From Oreohelix idahoensis (taxonomy: Eukaryota > Mollusca > Gastropoda > Stylommatophora > Oreohelicidae), in NCBI GenBank assembly GCA_024509875.1, contig JAMPIV010010562.1:512501-576500 (forward strand): a stretch of 64,000 bases of DNA. The letters are read 5' to 3'. Position numbers and translations under genes: made by a program. Shown here one piece after another: positions 55,617 through 64,000 of the stretch. A model generated the notes under the pieces. It was not told the DNA's origin. It did no database searches and was given only the letters and a program-made list of their open reading frames with translations. Positions within the stretch are counted from its first letter, which is position 1. Every line of letters begins with the position of its first letter.

Positions 55617-58284
55617 TGTCACGAAGTGGTTTTAAGTTTATAGAGTTTGCCTGAATGAAAACAAGACCCTAGTATGAGAAAGTCTGAGAAGATAGAATTT
55701 AGATGGAAAATGACATGCCTGTGGACAGGTGGGACTATTGGCTCAAGGGATAGAACCAGGTTTTGACTCGCCCTTGCCGCTTCGTGACGTCAAACTGGCT
55801 ATAATCTCACCCTCCTCTGACTTCCTTTAAATACAAGGAGATAAGGTGTATAAACGACCACAGACACCACTATACAGACGACATAAAGTAAGTATAGTAT
55901 AGAATAGAAGCTGATCCAGTAAATAATATATGTATATATTTATTTACATACAAGAAAAACATAAAATGGCATCATACGTCATCAAGTCAGTCGATAGCGT
56001 GCACTGTTGCACGGCCTGGAAAAACCAAAGTAACAATTAAATTGAGAGACACGAGAGACAAAAAAACCCCCCCAAATCCCATTCACTCTTTCTGTCACCC
56101 TGCTGAGGAACAATAAAAATGGTTAGTGATTTAAACCAAATCTAATTTGGTGGGGCTGTCAACTTTAGCCTCCACTCTCTACCACTAATAAGATTACTGC
56201 TGTCTCAGTTCTGTTGACTCTTCCTCAACGAATGGCTACACAGCTTTCTACTTGTTACGCGATATGCGCCGATACTACACCACAAGAATTGCTAAAATAA
56301 TAGACTTGGTTTTTCAAACGCAGACTCAGTGTCTATCCGTCAAATGGATACTGAACAGACCCTACTGGTCCTGTCTATTTTCTCCCTCCTTCTCTATCTC
56401 TCTCTCTTGGTCTCAGTGTCTCTCTAACACTCGAGGGCTGATGATGCGGCGTCTCCGTTTCTCTCTTCTCTCGATTTCTATCAGGACCTAGGTATGGTAA
56501 CCCTGTCACCTGTTCCTGAATTTGGTGATGACGATGCTGTTCAGGTATCAAGCCTGAGGTGCTTGATAAACTGTCGATAAAACTTCTCTGCTGCTGAATA
56601 GCTTCCCTCTTTTAACCCGCTCCGGAGTTAGAGGAAAAAACACAGCCTTGATTTCAGGCTGTACAAAATTGAAACCAGTCTCCCGGCCACCTGCCGTTGC
56701 TAGAGACTATAATAGCGATGCTCTTGGCTGTATGATAAATAAACCACGGTCCCGCTGAAGCATAAGGACTTCACTGCCAGAGACCATAGGTCTGACCCTT
56801 AAGATAGGTCCTGTTGCCGTGGGTAATTTTGCACATGGGCAAATTTACGCTCCCCCACTATTCTTGCCGCGACTCGCTGAAATTAAAAGAAGATGCGTCT
56901 ATTGTATAACAATTCCAACCTAACGCATCTCTAACCTAACTCCCCTTCACTCATCATTTACAACAATACATAAAATAATATTGCCCACGTGGCTCACTCG
57001 TCATGTACAACAATACAAAAATTAATATTATCCACGTGGCACTTAAATCTCTCTCCTCCCTCTCCCCTTCTCTCGTTCTGAAAACGATACATAAAATATT
57101 TCTATTCCACGTGGCACTTAACTCTCCCTCCTCCTCTCTCTCTCTCTCTCTCCTAAAATCCGCCAGCCAAGTAAACAAAACCTGTCTGACGGGCCACTTG
57201 ACCGTCACACATGGCTACCCACGTGTCAACATTTTCGACTCGGGAACTTCTTTTGTCCGAAATTCCGGGTCTCCCTTTTTTAACATTTACACATGAGGTT
57301 TCCTACTTAAGCCCCAATTTGAAATCAAATTCCGGGTTACAGTTTCACTTTACTGCCCTCCTAAGCTCACATTTAAGAACAGTAGGGAATAGACCACGGA
57401 GTAAAATTCACCTACAACGTAAATCTGAACCCTCCGACAATATTTCTAACATTTAAGGCTCAGTAAAATTATCGAACGCACCAGGGATTTCCCCATAAAA
57501 TTACATTAGTAAATACACATAAATAAATGGTGGTTTTACATAACATTCTACAAATATGGGCACGCGTGTTTCTCACAACTTCCCACACTCCTAACTACTG
57601 CCAAAATCATAGAAAGAATAAGCACACTGTTGCATTTACGTCGTTCTTCAAAAAATGATAATGGATGCACTATCGTTTATTTTAAAACTGAAAAGTTAAT
57701 GTCCCCCTGAAGAAATTAACTACGGACGAAATTCTAAAAGAACCACTAATAAATAAACGATAATAAAATCCTACATACCTATTATCGCTGGTTTTTCCCC
57801 ATAGTGGAGAACGATAAATCGACGTCGACCGGCTGACAATTATTTCTTACAATAGAGACCTGGGCCGCCTTTTCACTGCTTATTTATACACACCGGGGCC
57901 ACTCCTACGCATCGTCGCGAAACCCGCGTGGCTTAAAATTGCGTCACGTTACCTGACGGCCGCGTGCTTCCGGTCTCGTCATATCGCGTGCCGGAAATGG
58001 CGATTGTTTCGTAAACAATGAAATCTACGGGAATCGCGAAAAATCATAAGAAAGTAAAACTGGCCGAGTGAAAAATAAATCTACCATCGTAAAACGACCC
58101 CATTTAATTTATTTCCTCAAAAATACCAAACACGATATATATATTCAAATGAGAAGAAAAAAAATGATGAAAATTCAAAATAAAAGAACAGGATCGGCCC
58201 GGAAATACAAATTAGACGACAGAAATACAAAATAGACGACAGAATCGGGCCGGTTGAAAGACAGAACTACAGTGCCACATCACA
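55617..58284 (-). repeat. 5' LTR (2,668 bp)
   Basis: Starts TGTCACGAAG, ends CACATCACA, and is followed by AGGAC. It is nearly identical to 50286-52906 apart from small changes and the longer segment near 57315-57405. Confidence 0.95.
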
Positions 58285-58289
58285 AGGAC

Positions 58290-59410
58290 AAACCTATGAG
58301 ATTCAACAGCACGTGGCCGGAAAATGAGTAAACACTTTTATTAATGACAACACATGTTGTTTTGCCGCTATATTGGCAAATAATAAAGAAAAAAAGCAAA
58401 GTTTAATATTAACAAAATTACGCGGAGGCCCTTCAATTAAACCTAAGCAATGCTTACTCAGGTCTCATAGTTGAAAGGACAAAAATTCTCATGTTTTTAT
58501 TGACATAGGTAAGTACCTGTAATAACGTGATTTTTCCATTAGGTTTTGAAACTAATCCCTTAATTACCAGAGTGTAAGATCTCTGTGTCCATGATTTAGA
58601 AACGCGTGGTTAAAACAAATGGTTTTTCATTATCATCATCTATTATTGTTACAACATTGTTTAGTTGATACTGACTGAGCGACAATGGGGATATGTTTTT
58701 TTTTTAAATTAGCACACACGCCAGCACAAATACACGCACTGACACACTATTCCGCTATGAAAAAATTGTCTTCATACTATGATTGGTGTAATTTTTCTTA
58801 ACAACAATGACTGTGTTCAATAAATGCCAACACTTAACTCACAAAGAATTACCATTATTACGTTTACTAATTGTAAAGATGCTACTGTTAACTCCCAGGA
58901 AATCCATGCTAGTTTTATCGTATAGGTTTTCCCTACGGCAGTTGTCCAAGATTGGTAGTTTAGCACCCAAGTCGTGAGTTGAGTGCCTCCTGTAATATTG
59001 ATATGGTAATTATCTTTCTGTTATTACATTTCATCCAATGTGCCATTTATCTGTTTGTCACATTAAATTAAATCTGCATGATTATCTTTTATGTCCTTGA
59101 AAATATTTCGTCCGTTTAGTTCCCGACTTTACTGTTTTTGTAAAATTATCCTAAACAATTTGTTTTGTTGAAATTACATAAGAAGCGCTCTATCTCTTCA
59201 CTTTGAACTTGAATTTGAAGACTGTTATGTATCACATACTTCTATTATATATCTTAACAAAGTTAACAACGTGTCTTGCCATACAGACACTATAACTGCA
59301 TCTATTTTGTTTTGTATCGAGCAGTATCATCTTGGCTGTCTTAAATAACTGACAATTGTTTGTACATTAAGACATGTGCTTCTGACATAATATTGAAGTC
59401 TCGTCACTGA
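58290..59410. other. No recognisable feature
   Basis: AT-rich unique-looking sequence with no open frame, repeat or RNA that I can identify. Confidence 0.45.
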
Positions 59411-59424
59411 TTAATTTAATATTT

Positions 59425-59980
59425 ACTTACTTACTTACTCAGTCGTTCCCCTTCTACCATGAGGTGTAGAGGTTTGGAAGAGAGAGCGCCAGACTATCCT
59501 ATCGGCTGTCTTCCTCCTGGCCTGGTTCCATTCTAGTCCTCGGTCCTTCAAAGATTGTCTAATGTTGTCCTCCCAGCGTACTCTTGGTCGTCCTGGGGGT
59601 CTCGATCCTTGGCTCTTTGTTTCCCATGCTTGTCGTGGTAGCCGATCTTCTCCCATTCTGCAGACATGGCCAAACCATCTTAGTTGGGACTGTTTTACTT
59701 GGGTCTGCAGGGGGTGGGATTTAAGGCCTTGACGTATCGTCTGGTTGCGTACCATGTCTCTTCTTGTTACTTCAACCACCTTCCTCAGATACCTGATTTC
59801 TGAGGTTTGGATCTGGCTTTTGTGGGTTGTAGTCATTGCCCATGACTCGCATCCATATGTCAAGACTGGGACATAGGTGGAGCGGTATACAGCCATCTTC
59901 GTTTTCTTACCAATCTCTCTCCTGCTGAGGAATCCTCGATTTATGGCCCGAAAAAGTCTCCCAGCTGCTGCTTTTCGAGT
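59425..59980 (-). mobile_element. LINE A 3' fragment with target duplication
   Basis: 5'-truncated copy of 556 bp. The minus-strand frame 59435-59896 (153 residues) is open: LTYGCESWAMTTTHKSQIQ, EIRYLRKVVEVTRRDMVRN, QLRWFGHVCRM, GRPRVRWEDNIRQSLKDRG, HGRRGTTE. It ends in AAGT repeats. TTAATTTAATATTT (59411-59424) and TTAATATAATATTT (59981-59994) are a near-perfect 14-bp target duplication. This C-terminal tail alone has no catalytic domain. Confidence 0.92.
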
Positions 59981-59994
59981 TTAATATAATATTT

Positions 59995-60429
59995 TTGGTA
60001 ATAATTAGTTTGTGACAACAATTACAAGTATTTTGTTTGAAATTTGTTTCATATTTTGGGGACAGGAACTGATATTACTTACACACTTTAGTTAAGTTAA
60101 CAAGGTAAACAGGTATGCAGTACACTGTTTGGAAAAAACAACTGGACGCTGGTCAGACAAATAATAAAGACCGGTGATTTACCTGATCAGGTTAACATTT
60201 CCGAGCACAGTCACATTTGCTAATTTTACGGCATTCCTGCAGTAACATTAGATCTATACATTACTTTTCTCCCCAAAGACTCCCAAAACCTTTACAAAGA
60301 CATAAAAATGTTCTCAAGTTATATTTTTTGGTGGCTCCTTCGTACACTTTCAGATGTCAACTAAACATGTTCAAACACAGTAGTGGCCTGCTTCAGGCTT
60401 TTTGTATCTCCATAGAGTTTTACCTGGAA
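59995..60429. other. No recognisable feature
   Basis: AT-rich spacer. The frame at 60217-60441 has no domain. Confidence 0.4.
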
Positions 60430-61275
60430 TGGTACTGGTGACGGCCATATGTAACTTTCTCTGTTCCTCATATGTTGGCCATCTTTGAAGTAGATAGTCC
60501 GCAGTTATTTTATCGGTACCACTGTTACAGTCATCGGTAGTTCCTGTCATTAGCTCGTTGAACAGATGGTGTCACAATCTATTGTGGTCTGTGTGGAGTT
60601 TGCAGATTACCACCTGGTCTATTCTACTGAGCTGGTAATATGCTTCATAATTTGTCGGCCTAGATAACCTGCATCCAAGTTGTTCATGTACTTACTTACT
60701 TCTGATAAAACACTTTGCCTCTTCAAAAGTTATGATTGTATCAGGTCCAGACAGTTGTCCACACTATTTAGCCAATCTGTCAGTTTCTTCATTGCCAGAG
60801 AAGTAGCAGTAAGATGTGATCCATTGCATCACAACTCCTGTGAATCGATGGCCAAGTTTGTGGAGAAATGCTCTTAGGTCATCCAGGTCTGCATTATTCT
60901 GGATCTTCAGTGTTGCAATTACTGACAGTGCGTCCGTGAAGAAAACAAATTGTCTCTCGATGCTTTCGTCTGCCATCAGAACCTCTGCTGCAGATTTTAA
61001 GGCTCCTTCTTTTCTTTGAATCCACGTGTGAGTTTTCCTACTTCTTCTGACATCTTTGTTTTGTGAACTAGTGATTTAGCTCAGAAAGGTTACTTAACTT
61101 CCATCTTCTGCTGCATTTGTTGCTGATCCATCTGTATGCATGGGTCCATATGTTGCTTGGGTAATGTTTCTCTATGTATTTTATCGTTACGGTGTTTCTC
61201 TCTGTTGCAGTCTGGCTTTTCTTTGTCTCAATTCCATGAATGTCTGCTATCATTTCAGGGAAGCAATGTTATTTC
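60430..61275 (-). pseudogene. LINE 3' end with RNase H domain, decayed
   Basis: The minus strand begins with SNIWTHAY and, in a shifted frame, TDGSATNAAEDGS (first RNase H Asp). It later reads FFTDALSVIATLKIQ (catalytic Asp), MQWITSYCYFSGNEETDRL and, after stops, LSRIDQVVICKLHTDHNR and LLQRWPTYEEQRKL. This is the same domain order as at 47060-47850 (RNase H, then the C-terminal tail), but with several frameshifts and the Cys-rich motif eroded. Confidence 0.75.
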
Positions 61276-61734
61276 CAAACTGGGAGATTGTGTGCAATGT
61301 AGATGGTTTTAGTTGTTGATACCACATTTATGGAAATTGTTCTCATCTTTGTTGTGGTTGGCTCTACAAAGTTGCTTCTCTTGAAACATGCTGACTGATT
61401 ATCGAAGAAATTAAGCTAATCCATAACAATATAGAAACGTTTAATTGTTGATACCACATTTATGGAAACAGCTGATGAGCCTGTCAGTTTAATACACAAG
61501 ATCATTTTTAATTATCAGATATGATATAGCCGAGGGAGCAGTAATCCTGTTCTTTCGCAGTCTCAGCAGAGGCCCAACCCCCCAACTCTAATAATTCCAA
61601 AATAGATATAAATGTAAGTTTCACCCCACCATTTATTGACAGTGTATGTGGCCGTACACATTTCTGGTTGTCAAGGAGTGTGTAATAATTCTGTGCCACT
61701 GGTTTTTCATCGTCTACTGTCTATTCGTTTTCAC
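61276..61734. other. No gene; short direct duplication
   Basis: GTTGATACCACATTTATGGA occurs at 61314-61333 and again at 61447-61466, a 133-bp spaced duplication of a short block. No gene was recognised; the minus frame 61508-61699 has no domain. Confidence 0.45.
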
Positions 61735-61862
61735 GGAATGCCTCCACCTACTTTGCAGTAGTGATCCACTTATAGCCAAAACTCAATAGTATCTAATATT
61801 AGCTTCCAAGGTATCTATCTACCTGCGCGCAAGATTACTCTTGGCATAGATGTTGATAGAAG
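61735..61862 (-). repeat. Unclassified interspersed repeat A, copy 3
   Basis: The reverse complement gives CTATGCCAAGAGTAATCTTG, ATTAGATACTATTGAGTTTT and GGATCACTACTGCAAAGTAG, in the order seen at 10475-10605. Confidence 0.65.
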
Positions 61863-63090
61863 ATTAATGACACCTTTATCTTAAGGGAGGCTTCACAAGA
61901 TATTTCCAGAAGTCACGAACAATGTTGCATTGGGCTGAACAATTGTTAACGAATTATATCTGGTTCGTCTCCTTTTTGAAGGATTTAAGCAATGGTTTAG
62001 CCCGTTCAAGCCCCCGGTTTGTGTAATCCAACGAAATTCCTCTTATATGTAATTATGTAATAGCTCTATTTGGAGGTAAATATATATATATAAGTATATA
62101 TATATACACACACACATTAAATAATCTGGCTCATACGTTTGCTTTCTTACATATAAAAAACTGAATCGACTATGATTGTTTAGTTTTAAATCAACAGTTA
62201 ACAAATTTAATAATCAATTAGTACTAACAGTTTAAAATGAATAAAATGCTAGTGATTTTATATTGGAATCAACTTTTCTCTTTATTGAGATTTAAGGTGA
62301 GGATATATAAAAAGTCCTTTTTGCTGGTGCCTTTTTTACAAGCACTTAACTTTTGTAGGGGAGTCCTGCTGCTGTGGTTCATTAATTCTGTGATGACGAA
62401 AGCCTTCTCAACACTCTCTTCCATTGTAGGCGGTTCAGGTGGATGCTTTTCTCTCACACTAGCGGCGTTAGTACCACAAATCGTCTGCTGGCTTGTAACC
62501 ACGAACTTTAGACGAATAGAAAGAAACAAATGCCTGCTAAGTATATTTGATTGCCGCAAACTAACAGGACAATTGTCATGCGCTCAACCCACCAATGTTC
62601 ACCCATAAGAAGAATTAAATTCCCGAGCACACAGTGTAACTCAGGGAATATGATGAAAATTCACCAATATCCATCTGGGTGTTATCTAGGAAATTGCGTC
62701 TGGAGTACGTGAATAATGATTTGCCTAAATAGCAATTAAAAAAGAAACATAAATCTCACAAGATAATATGTTACACCTTAGGCACATATAATGTAATCAT
62801 CACTCATTAATCATCACTACATCCGTCGGAGTCTGGGGTCGCTCTGCTTTCGGGTTGTCTACGCGACTAGTCAGAAATAATCACCAGTTCTTGCAGTAGT
62901 GGTCCATGCATATACTATTTTCATATGCTGAGATTGCCAGCCTTGTATATAACCACTTTGCAAGAAACCTGCAGAATTTACATTAGTAAATAAATTGTTT
63001 ACACTTACCCCAAAATTTTGGGAATACTCAATCTCCTTGCACAGATTTAGACTAGACACAGCTCTGTATTAAAAGCTTCGAAATAACTTT
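61863..63090. other. Mostly featureless; one candidate exon
   Basis: AT-rich, with TATA and CACA repeats at 62082-62116. Overlapping open frames at 62237-62608 (plus) and 62269-62559 (minus) include a patch (about 62375-62505) of more balanced composition. It has no recognised domain. See findings for the exon hypothesis. Confidence 0.35.
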
Positions 63091-63268
63091 GGTCTGGAAA
63101 TTAGAGTTAATTCCTCTGATGGCGGGTGTTCTGCGAAATCCTGACCTTGGACAAGTTTTGTTTAATTCTTCTATGACTTGGTCTGGGAAATTAGAGTTTA
63201 TTCCTCTGACGGTGGATGTTCTGTGAAATATCTGGCCTGGGACAACATTTTTTAAATCCCTCTATGGC
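63091..63268 (+). repeat. Tandem duplication of an 89-bp block
   Basis: GGTCTGGAAATTAGAGTTAA at 63091 recurs as GGTCTGGGAAATTAGAGTTT at 63180. Both copies continue in parallel with substitutions (ATTCCTCTGA, TGTTCTG). The sequence is unrelated to the 89-bp satellite at 30-38 kb. Confidence 0.85.
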
Positions 63269-63469
63269 TTGTGATCAAATTCCTATGTTTCCAGTCTTGT
63301 ATTAAAAATGCGGGTTTATTTGTAAATTCCTAAGTTGCCCAATACTGAATCTGTTACTTATAGCTGTGGAATTTCTAAGTCCAATGTCTCCGTTTTCTTA
63401 CTGGCTTTTAGGAGTCGCTAGTCTGACGGTTGCGCTGTTGTCTCTCTGTGTGTTATGTGTCTGTGTTTT

Positions 63470-64000
63470 CTTACTTACTAAGTCGTTCCCCTTTTACCGT
63501 GAGGTATAGAGGTTTGGAAGACAGAGGGCTAGACTATCCTATCGGCTGTCTTCCTTCTGGCCTGATTCTATTCTAGTCCTCGGTCCTTAAAAGATTGTTT
63601 AATGTTGTCCCCCCAGCGGGTCGTCATGGGGGTCTGGATCCCTGGCTCTTTCTTTCCCATGCTTCTCCCACTCTTCAGACATAGCCAAACCATCTTAGTT
63701 GGGACTGTTCTTCTTGGATCTGCAGAGGTGGGATTTTAGGCCTTGACGTAACGTCTGGCTGCGGACCACGTCTCTCCTTCTAATTCAACCGCCTTCCTCA
63801 GATACCTCATTTCTGAGGTTTGAATCTGTTTTTTTGGGGGTTAATTCATTGCCCATGACTCGCATCCTTATATCCAGACTGGGACATAGGTGGAGTGATA
63901 TACAGGCATCTTCGTTTTCTCACCAACCTCTCTCTTGTTTAGGAATCCTGGATTTAAGACCTGAAAAAGTCTCCCAGCTGCTGCTTTTCCAGTGGCCAAC
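63470..64000 (-). pseudogene. LINE A 3' fragment, cut by the window end
   Basis: The minus strand carries the same 3' end as 59425-59980 (reverse of CTATCGGCTGTCTTCC at 63538, CTTGACGTAACGTC at 63739, CAGCTGCTGCTTTTC at 63974), with AAGT-type tail bases at 63470-63480. Small deletions break the frame. It continues beyond 64000. Confidence 0.85.

Larger units (their letters stand above)
50286..58284 (-). mobile_element. LTR retrotransposon with 2.6-kb LTRs encoding only Gag and protease
   Basis: LTRs at 50286-52906 and 55617-58284 flank a 2,710-bp interior. AGGAC lies immediately outside both ends (50281-50285 and 58285-58289). The LTRs start TGTCACGAAG and end CACATCACA. The interior has a polypurine tract, a candidate primer site and one long frame, but no integrase or RT. 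This layout parallels the TR-GAG type of non-autonomous elements described in plants. Confidence 0.95.

Noticed and set aside
63091..63268. Outlying copies of the 89-bp satellite
   Set aside because: The period matches by coincidence; the sequence is unrelated to the satellite monomer.

Overview
The window is animal (eukaryotic) DNA, AT-rich and dominated by transposable elements, satellite DNA and minisatellites. No bacterial-style gene packing, rRNA gene or intact tRNA gene was seen, and no host gene could be named. The mix of Ty3/Gypsy elements with SCAN-like Gag proteins, mariner-type DNA transposons, RTE-like LINEs with microsatellite tails and tRNA-related SINE-like repeats suggests a large, repeat-rich invertebrate genome. 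The sequence read by eye does not fix the phylum.

Layout. 0.4-5.6 kb: one uninterrupted 1,726-residue Gag-Pol reading frame (minus strand) of a Ty3-type retrotransposon whose integrase lies before reverse transcriptase. 7.7-8.7 kb: two broken Gypsy protease/integrase remnants on the plus strand. 9-12.4 kb: unclassified interspersed repeats. 12.4-22.8 kb: a three-layer nest. An old unclassified repeat contains a mariner element (12439-22803), and the mariner contains a complete LTR retrotransposon (13197-22257) with 2.4-kb LTRs and a CCGTC target duplication. 23.3-24.7 kb: a nearly intact DD41D Tc1/mariner-like transposon with 39-bp inverted repeats. 25.2-28.4 kb: decayed LINE copies, one inserted in another. 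30.4-38.5 kb: an 89-bp satellite of about 64 units with visible higher-order duplications, invaded by two LINEs. 40.4-44.9 kb: a 56/47-bp minisatellite split by a 1.87-kb solo LTR. 45-49.5 kb: simple repeats, LINE fragments and a pair of tRNA-related SINE-like copies. 50.3-58.3 kb: a complete LTR element with 2.6-kb LTRs and an AGGAC target duplication that encodes only Gag and protease. 58.3-64 kb: mostly unassigned DNA with three more LINE fragments.

How the parts relate. The three large LTR elements all lie on the minus strand. All have a Gag that begins with a short N-terminal segment, continues as a charged coiled coil and then has a SCAN-like capsid. The first encodes every enzyme; the second has lost protease and the integrase core; the third never shows integrase or reverse transcriptase. 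Elements two and three look non-autonomous and would need enzymes in trans from relatives. One LINE family (3' tail AAGT repeats) occurs five times, a second RTE-like family at least four times, and an RNase H-bearing LINE twice.
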